Shown here: one piece after another, positions 27,395 to 36,600 of the stretch | How the letters are laid out: the number at the start of each line of letters is the position of its first letter | Position numbering within the stretch: position 1 is the stretch's first letter | Translations under genes and position numbers: made by a program | Notes under the pieces: model-generated | What the model was told of the DNA's origin: nothing | Database searches by the model: none | What the model saw: the letters and a program-made list of their open reading frames with translations, nothing else | Assembly: GCF_003131205.1 (NCBI RefSeq) | Contig: NZ_QFFY01000003.1 | Location: 124,001-188,000, forward strand | Reading direction: 5' to 3' | Source of the DNA: Occallatibacter savannae | GTDB lineage: Bacteria > Acidobacteriota > Terriglobia > Terriglobales > Acidobacteriaceae | Length of the DNA stretch: 64,000 nucleotides

Positions 27395-28474
27395 TTAGTC
27401 CTTCCTCTGCGAGGTCAGGACGCGCGCAGCCGGACCATCTTTTGTGATGACGACGGGTTCAATGTTGCCGTTTTTATCAAAGACCATCTTGTCGATGGCA
27501 AGGACGCGTTTGCTGATGCCTTCGGAGTTGAGAGGATGACGGTGATACACGATGTACCAATCATCGGTGTTCGGAATGTGCAGCACGGAATGGTGACCTG
27601 GGCCCTTGGCGATGGCGGGATCGCTTTGCAGGATCTTTCCTACGCGCGTGAAAGGACCGCTGGGGCTGTTGCCGCGAGCATACGCCACGCCATAGTCAGC
27701 GCCGCCCCAATCACCCTCAGACCACATGAAATAGTAGACGCCTTTACGTTTGATCATGAAGGGCCCTTCAACATAGTGCTCTGGCGTGATCTCTTTGTAG
27801 AGTTGCCCATCCGACATCGGAATCACTTGCTTCAGATCATTGGAGAGCCGCGCGACTACACAATGGCCTTGTCCGCCGAAGTAGAGGTAAATTGAGCCGT
27901 CGTCATCGCGGTAAACCATGGGATCGATAGGCTGCGCTGCATCCTCGAAGCGGCCAATCAGCGGTTTCCCGATAGTGTCGATGAAAGGCCCGCCGGGATT
28001 ATCACTCACCGCAAGGCCGATGCCTCCCTGGAATTTCTCTGTTTTTTGGATGTCGTTGGCAGCGAAGAAGAGATAGTACTTGCCGTTGAGGTGAATTGCA
28101 GATGGGGCCCAGACGGCATACGCAGCCCATTTGACATTCTCGATGCTAAGCACTGAGGTGTGCCTGGTCCAGTGGATGAGGTCGGGAGATGAGAAATCGT
28201 CCAGGCCTGTTTGAAGAAGATAGTCCTGATGGATCACATGTTGTTTGCGCAGCTCGATCTGGAGTGCATTGAAGGCAGGCTGCTCGATGACGGGGTCATC
28301 GGCAGAGACGCTGCGAGTCGGATAGATCCAGTACTGGTTCTCGAATACCCGAACCTCTGGATCAGCATAGTAGCCCTGCGCCGACAAGGCTGCGGTTGAC
28401 TGCGGATAGAGCGGCAGTGTTGTGCAGGTCATCCCAAGCAAGAGGAGGTTGGAGAGGCAACGCGGAACGGACAT
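27395..28474 (-). CDS. Secreted glycoside hydrolase family 43 protein
   Basis: The 359-residue form starting at 28474 has a signal-like N-terminus (CLSNLLLLGMTCTTLPLYPQS) and a five-bladed propeller with GH43 residues: base Asp38 (YADPEV), pKa-tuning Asp184 (QPIDPMVYRDDDG) and acid Glu236 (YVEGPFMIKRKG). WAPSAIHLNGKYYLFF is the usual second-blade strand. The family holds arabinanases, arabinofuranosidases and beta-xylosidases; sequence alone does not separate them. A GTG at 28549, with AAGGA at good spacing, would add 25 residues ahead of the signal peptide, so the start is not certain. Confidence 0.9.
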   Translation of the reverse strand: MSVPRCLSNLLLLGMTCTTLPLYPQSTAALSAQGYYADPEVRVFENQYWIYPTRSVSADDPVIEQPAFNALQIELRKQHVIHQDYLLQTGLDDFSSPDLIHWTRHTSVLSIENVKWAAYAVWAPSAIHLNGKYYLFFAANDIQKTEKFQGGIGLAVSDNPGGPFIDTIGKPLIGRFEDAAQPIDPMVYRDDDGSIYLYFGGQGHCVVARLSNDLKQVIPMSDGQLYKEITPEHYVEGPFMIKRKGVYYFMWSEGDWGGADYGVAYARGNSPSGPFTRVGKILQSDPAIAKGPGHHSVLHIPNTDDWYIVYHRHPLNSEGISKRVLAIDKMVFDKNGNIEPVVITKDGPAARVLTSQRKD

Positions 28475-29345
28475 TAATTCGATTTTATGATCCGAGTTTG
28501 AGGCCGATGCCGACCTGATCCCTGAAATGTGCGTGGGCGTTCGGTTCACTCCCCTGTTCCTTCGCAGAACCTAAGGGTCTTGTGTTTTGTTCGAGTAGTT
28601 CTCTTCAATCCCCCTACCGGCCGGAGCTTGGAGATAACGGTTGCGGACGGACCAGCTGGAGCTGATTCCAGTCGCCATTGAGCTGCCCGTTGGGATTGAA
28701 GTTCGGATCGTCACTCATGTACTCGTAGGAGCCATTCAGCCAAGCGTGATCGGTACCGGCAGGCATGGCGTGATGAGGATCCTGAACGGCGACTGGAACG
28801 ATAGCGTTGTTGTTGCAACCACCATGAAATGGAGGCACTTGCAAGCTATTCGACAGGGCTTCCGCCAGCCCTGCTGATTTCCGAATCCCTGGTGATGGGT
28901 AGAGCCGGATCACGTTGCTTTGCGAGTGCTTGCTTGGTAATGCCTGCTCACTGATTGCAAGAACGCTCGTTAACCGTCTCCGATTCAAACCTTGACCACG
29001 AGCGGCTAGGTTTCAGATCTGTTTTCGGCTGGTCTACGCCGGTGTCCGCATGTCGCACCCGGATGAGATGAATATCCACTGGTCGAGAGCTAAAGGGCGG
29101 CTTCCGCCGAGTACGTGCCCAAGACTGAAGATTTATACTTTCAGAGACCGTAAAGGAATTCACGGAAAGGAGTTCTCTGCAGAGTTCACTGTGTTGCGGA
29201 GTTTTCCGCCCTCCTCAATTGTGTCAACGGAGGTTAGCATCTCCGGCTGACATCGAGGATTTGGCGCGGCAGCGGTTCGTGAAGCCCACAAGGGCAGTAC
29301 CGACGAGAATCAGGCAGGGGACAGCGGGCAGGGGGGCGAGAGTTT
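28475..29345. other. Gene-poor region between GH43 and ssb, with a possible gene remnant
   Basis: About 870 bp without a convincing gene. A minus-strand frame at 28614-28988 begins at TTG with no ribosome site. Its last ~70 residues (HGGCNNNAIVPVAV, then HAWLNGSYEYMSDDPNFNPNG) look protein-like and could be the decayed C-terminus of a secreted enzyme; no family was recognised. The ssb promoter must lie toward the right end, where TATACT (29133-29138) is a candidate -10 box without a good -35. CTCTGCAGAG near 29176-29185 is a 10-bp palindrome. Confidence 0.4.
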
Positions 29346-29816
29346 ATGGCAAAGTCAGTAAACAAAGTTATTCTTCTCGGCAACGTTGGAAAGGATCCGG
29401 AGATCCGTTCCACGGGCGGAGGAACCATGGTTGCGAGTTTTACCCTGGCTACCAGCGATCGCACGAAGGATCCCCAGGGTAATTGGCAGGATCGTACAGA
29501 ATGGCACAACCTGAAGGCGTTTGGGCGCACCGCGGAGATTGTGCGCGATTACGTCAAGAAGGGGCACAAGCTCTTTGTCGAGGGCAGAATTTCGACTAGT
29601 AGCTGGGACGATAAAGAGTCCGGCCAGAAGAGGTATCGAACCGAGATCATCGTGAATGACCTGTCTCTGCTTTCTGGACGAGATGACGGGGGCGGAGGAG
29701 CAAGTCCGTATAGCCGGCAGTCCAGCTCGACGAGCGCAATGGATCAGAGGCAGCCCGCACACCAAGACGAGTATGCGCAGTCGGCCGAGATCTCAGATGA
29801 CGATATCCCGTTCTAA
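29346..29816 (+). CDS. ssb: Single-stranded DNA-binding protein
   Basis: The product is 156 residues. The OB fold runs from SVNKVILLGNVGKDPEIRST to about residue 112, with WHNLKAFGRTAEIV and KGHKLFVEGRI. A Gly/Ser/Gln-rich linker leads to the acidic tip DDDIPF, the docking tail for repair and replication proteins. It binds ssDNA as a tetramer. A purine-rich GGGGGCGAGAG precedes the ATG and a strong terminator follows, so it appears to be transcribed alone. Confidence 0.97.
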   Translation: MAKSVNKVILLGNVGKDPEIRSTGGGTMVASFTLATSDRTKDPQGNWQDRTEWHNLKAFGRTAEIVRDYVKKGHKLFVEGRISTSSWDDKESGQKRYRTEIIVNDLSLLSGRDDGGGGASPYSRQSSSTSAMDQRQPAHQDEYAQSAEISDDDIPF

Positions 29817-29844
29817 TTGACACCAGCTCAGACGCCGAAGCAAC

Positions 29845-29890
29845 GCGAACCGCCCCTTACCGGGCGGTTCGCCATTTAGAGCCTTTTTTT
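29845..29890 (+). terminator. Rho-independent terminator after ssb
   Basis: A perfect 11-bp inverted repeat (GCGAACCGCCC at 29845-29855, GGGCGGTTCGC at 29862-29872) with a 6-nt loop is followed 11 nt later by a run of seven T at 29884-29890. It lies 28 bp past the ssb stop. Confidence 0.85.
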
Positions 29891-29978
29891 GGTGCAGTCC
29901 AGGTAGTGTCACGATGGTGCCATACAGCGGGCGAGGAAGATGCCACTATAATCATCGGAACTTAAACCAAAAACCACC

Positions 29979-32900
29979 ATGTCAATCGCCGATTCCGATG
30001 CTCTTGAAGCACCCGCAATCTCTGAGGCCCGACGCAGCGAGCGCGGCTTCTGGGCACTGATCGCAACACAATTCCAAGGTGCGTTCAGCGACAACGTCCT
30101 ACGCAACCTCCTGCTGGCGATGATCGTCGGCATGGGACTTGGGAAAGACCAGCGCGACAGTTTTGTCTCAATGGTCACCTTCCTGTTTTCTATGCCGTTT
30201 GTGCTTTTCAGCATGACGGGCGGATGGCTGGCCGATCACTTCAGCAAGCGCCAGGTGACGATCTGGACCAAGATAATGGAGATCGGCGCGATGACGATCG
30301 CCGCCGCCGGACTGGGGCTGCACATGCGAAGCCTGACGCTGCTCGCGCTGGGACTGGTCGCAACGCAGGCAGCGCTGTTCGGACCCTCAAAATATGGACT
30401 GCTTCCAGAGTTGCTGCCGGCCAAGCGCCTCTCCTTTGGTAATGGCGTGATCGAGCTGGGAACTTTTCTGGCAATTATTCTGGGGACCGTCGCCGGAGCC
30501 GCAATGGCCGAGCGATTTGCGGGACGTGAGGCCTATGCGGGCTATCTTCTGATCGCTTTTGCATGCGCCGGGCTTGGAACGAGTTTGGGAATCGATCGCG
30601 TCGGTGCGGCAGCACCGCAGAAGAAGTTTCACGCGAACTTCGTCGGCGATCTCTGGCGACAGGTCAAGCTGATGCAGCAAGATCGACCACTCTTCCTCGC
30701 GGTGGTTGGCAACACGTACTTCTGGTTTCTTGGTTCGCTGCTCTTCTCTACCGTTGTTGTGTACGGACCAGATGTGTTGCACGTAGGTCAGACAAAGACT
30801 GGCTACCTGAACGCGGCGCTCGCCGTGGGTATCGGAATCGGCAGCATGATTGCGGGACTCATCAGCAGCAACAAGATCGAATATGGCTTGATTCCGTTGG
30901 GTTCGATTGGCATGACCTGCACGGGCATTGCGCTGGGTACGACGCATGTGGGTCTAGGCGGATCGGCTGTGCTTCTTGCGACTCTTGGATTCTGGGCTGG
31001 ATTCTTTGCCGTGCCTGTGAATGCGCTGATCCAGCATCGCCCTGCCGAGGCGGATAAGGGCGGAATCATCGCCGCTGCAAATCTGTTGTCGTTTGTAGGC
31101 ATCGCAATCTCTTCCGGTGCATACTTCGTGTTCACGAAGTTTGTTCACCTCAATCCTCGTGGCGTGATCTTGGCGGCATCGTTGATCACAGCAACAGGGA
31201 CTGCTTACGTTTTATTCCTACTGCCAGAGTGGTTCGGGCGGCTGATTCTCTTCTTCCTCACGCACACGATTTATCGTGTCAAAGTTCTCGGGCGGGATAA
31301 TTTTCCAGATAGATCAGGGGCGCTTCTGGTGTGCAATCACATGTCGTTTGTGGATGCCTCACTGCTCATTGCGTCAACCGACCGACCTATCCGCTTTCTG
31401 GTGTACAAGGGTATCTACGAGAACCGCTTCGTATATCCGTTCGCCAGAATGTTGAAAGCTATTCCTATCTCCGGCGAGCAGCGGCCGCGGGAGATGATCC
31501 GCTCTCTGCGAACTGCGAGTGATGCGCTGCGCAACGATGAAATTGTCTGCATCTTCGCGGAGGGCCAGATTACGCGAACGGGCCAGATGCTTCCCTTCCG
31601 CCGAGGACTAGAGCGCATCATCAAAGGTATTGATGTTCCTATTATTCCCGTGAACCTTGACGGTGTGTGGGGCAGTATCTTCAGCTTCGAACGCGGGCGA
31701 TTCCTATGGAAGATGCCCCGCCGGATCCCTTACCCAGTCACGGTAAGCTTTGGCTCTGCAATGCCATCAACGTCGTCAGCGCTTGAGGTGCGTTCTGCCG
31801 TTCAGGGACTTCAGGCGGAAGCATTCGTGCAGCGCAAAGGACGGATGGTCACGCTCGACCGCGCGTTTGTGCGCACAGCCCGCCGCTTCCCGTTGCGTTT
31901 CATGATGGCGGATGGCAAAACGCCGAAGGTTCGTTTCTTTTCCGCTCTTACGAAGGCCATCTATCTTGCGCGGCGAATTCGGCCGGCGATCGGAGACCAG
32001 CAAATGGTTGGGCTTCTGCTGCCCCCATCAGCGGGAGGAGCACTGACCAACTATGCACTTACTCTGCTGGGTCGCGTTCCCGTGAATCTGAATTACACCG
32101 CCTCCAGCGAGGTAGTTGCGTCATGTGCGAAGCAGTGCGGCGTGGATGTCGTCATCACGTCCAAGGCTTTCGTTGAGCGGTTCCCAAAGCTGGAGATTCC
32201 CGGACGCATTCTGTTTCTGGAAGATGTGCTGGCGTCGCAACGAGCCTTTGAAACGCTCCTTGCATTTGCGGTTGCGGTGGCAGCGCCACAGGATTTGCTT
32301 CGCAGGGTCATCGGAGCCTCGCCGGTGCGGCGCAGCATCGATGACCTGGCGACGGTGATCTTCTCGAGCGGCAGCACCGGCGATCCAAAGGGAGTGATGC
32401 TGACCCACTACAACATCGCGTCGAATATTCAGCAGGTATCGCAGGTTTTCATGCTGGGTAGCGGCGATCGGATCCTTGGCATTCTGCCATTCTTTCACTC
32501 GTTCGGATTCATGGCTGCGCTATGGATGCCAGCAGCAAACGGGATCGGCGTGGTCTACCATCCCAATCCGCTGGACTCCAAAGTGATCGGCGAATTGGTT
32601 TCTCAGTATCGAGTCACGTTCCTGATTGCAACGCCAACTTTTTTGCAGGCCTACATGCGTCGGTGTTCGCCGGAGAGCTTCGGCAGCTTACAGTATGTGC
32701 TTGTGGGAGCGGAAAAGCTGCCCGACCGCGTTGCACTCGGGTTTGAGGACACGTTCGGCATTCGTCCGCTGGAGGGCTACGGCTGCACGGAGTGCTCTCC
32801 GGTGGTGACTGTGAATACACGAGATTTCCGGGCGCCGGGTTTTCGCCAAGTCGGCTCACGCCGCGGGAAGATCGGCCATCCGCTCCCGGGAATTACGGTG

Positions 32901-33419
32901 AAGGTAGTGGACATCGAGACCGGCGAGCCTGTTAAGCCGGGGCTACCGGGCATGCTTCTAGTGAAAGGCCCGAACGTGATGAAGGGCTATCTCGGCAGGC
33001 CTGAGAAGACGGCGGAGGTGCTGCACGATGGCTGGTATACGACGGGAGACGTGGCGGTGCTTGAAGACGACGGCTTTCTCACCATCACCGACCGGCTGTC
33101 GCGTTTCAGCAAGATCGGGGGCGAAATGGTTCCGCATGTTCGGATCGAAGACAAGCTTCAGGAACTCGCTGGGGTCACCGAACAGGTTTTTGCCGTTACC
33201 TCTCTGCCGGATGATAAGAAAGGCGAGCGCATCGTGGTGGTCTCTACGCTTTCCGACGACAAGCTGGGGCAGGTGATCGAGAAGTTTGCCCAGTGCGATT
33301 TGCCGGCGCTCTGGAAGCCTCGCAGCAATCAGTTCTTCCATGTTGAAGCGCTGCCCGTTCTCGGCACCGGCAAGATCGATCTGCGCGGGGTAAAGGCTCT
33401 GGCGTCTGCAATGGCTTAA
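29979..33419 (+). CDS. LplT-PlsC-Aas fusion: lysophospholipid transporter / acyltransferase / acyl-ACP synthetase
   Basis: The 1146 residues hold three modules: an MFS transporter like LplT (~25-420, 11-12 helices), a PlsC-type acyltransferase (~430-620; NHMSFVD gives HX4D at His454/Asp459, and FAEGQIT at 527-533), and an AMP-forming acyl-ACP synthetase (~640-1140; P-loop SSGSTGDPKG near 796-805, GYGCTECSP, YTTGDVA). In Escherichia coli the first two functions are separate proteins, LplT and the bifunctional Aas, which import and re-acylate lyso-phosphatidylethanolamine; here all are in one chain. This would scavenge lysophospholipids at the inner membrane. The substrate head group is inferred from the family. 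Confidence 0.93.
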   Translation: MSIADSDALEAPAISEARRSERGFWALIATQFQGAFSDNVLRNLLLAMIVGMGLGKDQRDSFVSMVTFLFSMPFVLFSMTGGWLADHFSKRQVTIWTKIMEIGAMTIAAAGLGLHMRSLTLLALGLVATQAALFGPSKYGLLPELLPAKRLSFGNGVIELGTFLAIILGTVAGAAMAERFAGREAYAGYLLIAFACAGLGTSLGIDRVGAAAPQKKFHANFVGDLWRQVKLMQQDRPLFLAVVGNTYFWFLGSLLFSTVVVYGPDVLHVGQTKTGYLNAALAVGIGIGSMIAGLISSNKIEYGLIPLGSIGMTCTGIALGTTHVGLGGSAVLLATLGFWAGFFAVPVNALIQHRPAEADKGGIIAAANLLSFVGIAISSGAYFVFTKFVHLNPRGVILAASLITATGTAYVLFLLPEWFGRLILFFLTHTIYRVKVLGRDNFPDRSGALLVCNHMSFVDASLLIASTDRPIRFLVYKGIYENRFVYPFARMLKAIPISGEQRPREMIRSLRTASDALRNDEIVCIFAEGQITRTGQMLPFRRGLERIIKGIDVPIIPVNLDGVWGSIFSFERGRFLWKMPRRIPYPVTVSFGSAMPSTSSALEVRSAVQGLQAEAFVQRKGRMVTLDRAFVRTARRFPLRFMMADGKTPKVRFFSALTKAIYLARRIRPAIGDQQMVGLLLPPSAGGALTNYALTLLGRVPVNLNYTASSEVVASCAKQCGVDVVITSKAFVERFPKLEIPGRILFLEDVLASQRAFETLLAFAVAVAAPQDLLRRVIGASPVRRSIDDLATVIFSSGSTGDPKGVMLTHYNIASNIQQVSQVFMLGSGDRILGILPFFHSFGFMAALWMPAANGIGVVYHPNPLDSKVIGELVSQYRVTFLIATPTFLQAYMRRCSPESFGSLQYVLVGAEKLPDRVALGFEDTFGIRPLEGYGCTECSPVVTVNTRDFRAPGFRQVGSRRGKIGHPLPGITVKVVDIETGEPVKPGLPGMLLVKGPNVMKGYLGRPEKTAEVLHDGWYTTGDVAVLEDDGFLTITDRLSRFSKIGGEMVPHVRIEDKLQELAGVTEQVFAVTSLPDDKKGERIVVVSTLSDDKLGQVIEKFAQCDLPALWKPRSNQFFHVEALPVLGTGKIDLRGVKALASAMA

Positions 33420-33420
33420 G

Positions 33421-33474
33421 CAAAAAATGAGGCCTCAGGCGCGAATCCTGCAATTTGCATCGCGCGTGAGGCCT
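33421..33474 (-). terminator. Rho-independent terminator of the Ig-domain gene
   Basis: The arms AGGCCTCAGGCGCG (33430-33443) and CGCGCGTGAGGCCT (33461-33474) pair with one mismatch around a 17-nt loop. Read on the minus strand the hairpin is followed by six T (33427-33422), 21 bp beyond the stop at 33495. It may also slow transcription arriving from the plus-strand fusion gene. Confidence 0.75.
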
Positions 33475-33494
33475 TCGCTCAGAATGGTCGTCTG

Positions 33495-34517
33495 CTACCA
33501 GCGTGTGATTGTCAGGTTATCGATGTATGCGTTCGCAGTACCGTAGCCGCCAAGCCCGTCAATCTGGAAGTTGGTCAGCAGAGTCGGTCCCCATCCGAGG
33601 GCGAACGCCGCCGGAACTGTCTCGTTGATGCTCTTCTGCACGCCATCAAATGTCACGTTTTTGTAGGTCACATTGCCGCTGTTGTCTCGCGAGTAGGCCA
33701 CCTGGACGTGATGCCAGGTATTTCTGGTCCAGTTACGTGGATTGCAGGGAACCGAGGAGTGCAGCCATTCATCGACCGGATGATCAGGCGTCCCGGCGTT
33801 CGTGGTGTAGTCCCAGGTGCTCGTGTAGCCATCACACTGGAATCCGTAGATGATCGTCTGCCCATTGCCAATCACCTGGTTCATGTCCATCTCGATATTT
33901 GCGATATCCGTTGCCGTCGAGTCCAGATAGACATAGACGTCGTAGAGGAAATTGTGCGCATTTGTGTCTGCGCCAAATGAGGTCCAATACCGCTCGCCGC
34001 CTGAGTAGCGATAGCTGGTGACGAACTTGCGGGTAGACCCGCTGAGAGAGGGAGAAGAGGTCACGCTCATCGACCCGCTGGAGATGCCATTGGTACCCGA
34101 GTCGCTGGCTTGCTTCCAATAGTAGTTTGATTTCTGAAGGCCGGAGACGACCGTCGCGCCTGACGGTGAGATGGCCGATGTTGAAGTCGATCCGGAGCCC
34201 ACTGAGATTGCTACATCGGTAACGCATGCGGCACCCTGGTTTCCCCATGACTTGACATGCAAGGTGTGCGAACCGGACGAGGACGAGACCGTGGCATTGA
34301 TGGCGCTACTGTAAAAGACGGTTGTGCTCGTGCTGCTATCGATGGAATAGCCCATCGATGCGATCGACTGACCGGAGCACGCGGACGCGGTCGCAACCAG
34401 GTTGAAAGGCGAGCTCACCTGAGAGCCGTTGGTGGGCGATGTAACGGTAACGCTGGAAAACGCGGGCACTGCTGAGACGATCAGCGCAAGACTAGATACT
34501 GCGAATAAATATTTCAT
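33495..34517 (-). CDS. Secreted Ig-like domain protein, unknown function
   Basis: The 340-residue form starting at 34517 has a signal peptide (YLFAVSSLALIVSAVPAFS). Residues ~20-110 form a bacterial Ig-like domain (VTVTSPTNGSQVSSPFNLVATA, then GSHTLHVKSWG), followed by a Ser/Thr/Gly linker. The C-terminal ~200 residues look like a concanavalin-type jelly roll (YDVYVYLDSTATDIANIEMD, NTWHHVQVAYSRD, NAYIDNLTITRW). Surface or carbohydrate binding is plausible, but no catalytic residues could be named. An upstream in-frame start at 34583 adds 22 residues and is less likely. Confidence 0.78.
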   Translation of the reverse strand: MKYLFAVSSLALIVSAVPAFSSVTVTSPTNGSQVSSPFNLVATASACSGQSIASMGYSIDSSTSTTVFYSSAINATVSSSSGSHTLHVKSWGNQGAACVTDVAISVGSGSTSTSAISPSGATVVSGLQKSNYYWKQASDSGTNGISSGSMSVTSSPSLSGSTRKFVTSYRYSGGERYWTSFGADTNAHNFLYDVYVYLDSTATDIANIEMDMNQVIGNGQTIIYGFQCDGYTSTWDYTTNAGTPDHPVDEWLHSSVPCNPRNWTRNTWHHVQVAYSRDNSGNVTYKNVTFDGVQKSINETVPAAFALGWGPTLLTNFQIDGLGGYGTANAYIDNLTITRW

Positions 34518-34713
34518 TCGGGCACTTCCACTTCCCCGAGCGCAGAAACGGCTTGCAAGATCCCTTGCTCGAGAAGCGGACACACGCCTCTTAACGGTGC
34601 GCCCGGCACTCTCTGTTCAGATCTACTCGACCCGCAATCTCTGGATTGATGTTTTGAAATTACGGGAGTACAACTAAAGCGTCAACGCCAAAAACCGCGT
34701 TTTATGCAGCTTG

Positions 34714-34729
34714 AGTGACCATCGTCACT
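34714..34729. promoter_or_regulatory. Short perfect inverted repeat, possible operator
   Basis: AGTGAC (34714-34719) and GTCACT (34724-34729) are perfect arms around CATC, in a 281-bp gap without a gene. It lies about 200 bp upstream of the Ig-domain gene and 70 bp past the end of the ABC operon. No known regulator was matched. Confidence 0.25.
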
Positions 34730-34798
34730 TGTAAGTAGAAGCAGGGTCGAACGGTGGGGGGGTCTACACGTCCATGCAACGGCGCCGGTTCTACGCGC

Positions 34799-35650
34799 TC
34801 AGTCTGTTGTGTAGCGGATCTCAAGGCGTCGCATTCTGATGCAGCAGTAGATCAGCACCACCGCAATGAGGGCGAGCAGGCCGATCACGGCAACCCACGC
34901 GGCCACGGGTTCAGTTTCAACCGTAAGAAGAGCGAATATTCCTTCGGCCGGAACACTGACCGGCATGAGGTGACGCAGATATGAGGCGACGCTGAATTTT
35001 TGCAGCAATGAGGGCATGACGGGGTTGATCGCTTCCCATCCCCACAGCAAAAGCGCTCCAGGCATCGGATTGCGGAACATCAGGCTGAGCATCAGGAAGA
35101 GCGAGCCGTAACCGAGGCACGCCAGCACCATGATGAGCAGATAAGCCTCGAACTGGCCTGGACCGGCACCGTGCAGCATGAAATCCTGCCCCGCGCCGCC
35201 ATATCCGATATACATCAGCACAAAATCGAATGTCAGGGCCACGCCGAACAGAACCACGGCGCTTACCGAACCAGCAAAGAACTTGGCGAGCAGGATGACT
35301 TCGCGCCGCACTGGAGAAAGCAGGTAGTAGTGGAGGCTCCGCTCGATCATCTCGCCGCGAATGAGACGTGAGAAGATTCCAAGGCATCCGAAGAAGACGC
35401 CGAGCCGGACGTAGTAGAGCTGAACGATGCCGGCGAGTATGTTCGTGTCTTCAGTCATGGACGAGGGCTGGTGCCTGTCGACGATCAGATGAATGAAGAT
35501 AATTACCGCCGGCACAAACGCAAGAAAGTAAATCCACCATGCGCGCTTTGTGATCAGATTGCGGCGAATTTCAATCCGTGCAAACCGGCGGAACTGGATC
35601 CACCAGAGAGACCACGGCTGCTGCTGGACTGTTCTGATCAAATCCGTCAT
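34799..35650 (-). CDS. ABC-2 type transporter permease
   Basis: The 283-residue membrane protein has about six helices. A long cytoplasmic start (WIQFRRFARIEIRRNLITKRAWW) leads into the first helix; RGEMIERSLHYYLLSPVRREVILLAKF is the usual ABC-2 amphipathic coupling region; helices follow to ~272. It overlaps the ATPase gene by 4 bp and is its obvious partner. Last gene of the sigma-factor operon. The transported substrate is unknown. Confidence 0.85.
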   Translation of the reverse strand: MTDLIRTVQQQPWSLWWIQFRRFARIEIRRNLITKRAWWIYFLAFVPAVIIFIHLIVDRHQPSSMTEDTNILAGIVQLYYVRLGVFFGCLGIFSRLIRGEMIERSLHYYLLSPVRREVILLAKFFAGSVSAVVLFGVALTFDFVLMYIGYGGAGQDFMLHGAGPGQFEAYLLIMVLACLGYGSLFLMLSLMFRNPMPGALLLWGWEAINPVMPSLLQKFSVASYLRHLMPVSVPAEGIFALLTVETEPVAAWVAVIGLLALIAVVLIYCCIRMRRLEIRYTTD

Positions 35651-36600
35651 ACCGCGCTCCCGTCGGAACCGATGAGATATTGATAGATCGCGTTGGCATT
35701 GTCGTCGAAGGGCGCAACAGCTTCGATCTTGACCGCGCCTTCAATGGCGATTTCATTCAGGATTTTGTAGAACTGATCGACATCTCCGGTCCGCAGGAAG
35801 ATACCGGCTCCATCCGCGTGAAGCCGGGCCTCGACGCAATGATTCACCGCGAACATCTTTGAAGCCAGCAGGTCAGGCTTGTCGCAGCGAATAAGCAGTT
35901 GCATGGGCTTGTCGCGGACTTCCTGACGGACCTCGTGGATATTCCCCTGAGCGATAAGGTAGCCCCCGGTGATCAGAACGACACGGTCAGATACGCGATC
36001 GACTTCATCGAGAATATGGCTCGAGATCACGACGTGCATACCTTGCCGCCCAAGCTCCTGGAAGAGAGCAAGCGACTCAGCTCGCGCCATCGGATCAAGG
36101 CCGTTGAGCGGCTCGTCGAGGACCAGTACACGCGGATGATGCGCAATGGCCTGTGCCAAACGAATCTTCTGGCGCATGCCCTTGCTGTATCCGGCAATGT
36201 TGCGGTGCGCCGCTGCTGCATCCAGCTGTACCCGCTCGAGCGCTTCGACGGCCAGAGCATGCGCATCTTCTTCGCTCATTCCGAAGAGCATGAGGCTATC
36301 CAGCACGAACTGGAAACCTGTGAGTCCGCGGGGGAAAGAATCAAATTGCGCGCAGTATCCGACGTTGCAGAAAAACTCTGTCGCGTTCGAGGGCTCAAGG
36401 CCCAGGACGGAAATTTTGCCGCGGGATGGCTGAACCAGTCCGGTCATCAGATTCATCAGCGTTGTCTTGCCGGAGCCGTTGGGACCGACGAGAGTGGTGA
36501 TTCCCGGAGAAAGAGTGAGTGTGATGCGATTGACGCCCAGAACTTCGCCGTAGAACTTCGACACATTTTCAAAGCGAATTGTTTCGATGGCCGCACTCAT
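35647..36600 (-). CDS. ABC transporter ATP-binding protein
   Basis: The 317-residue ATPase has Walker A GPNGSGKTT (39-47), a variant signature YSKGMRQKI, Walker B with the catalytic Glu in VLVLDEPLNGLDP, and switch His in VISSHILDEVD. A C-terminal ~90-residue extension is typical of ABC-2 exporters. It overlaps the permease genes on both sides by 4 bp, so all three are coupled. Confidence 0.93.
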   Translation of the reverse strand: MSAAIETIRFENVSKFYGEVLGVNRITLTLSPGITTLVGPNGSGKTTLMNLMTGLVQPSRGKISVLGLEPSNATEFFCNVGYCAQFDSFPRGLTGFQFVLDSLMLFGMSEEDAHALAVEALERVQLDAAAAHRNIAGYSKGMRQKIRLAQAIAHHPRVLVLDEPLNGLDPMARAESLALFQELGRQGMHVVISSHILDEVDRVSDRVVLITGGYLIAQGNIHEVRQEVRDKPMQLLIRCDKPDLLASKMFAVNHCVEARLHADGAGIFLRTGDVDQFYKILNEIAIEGAVKIEAVAPFDDNANAIYQYLIGSDGSAV

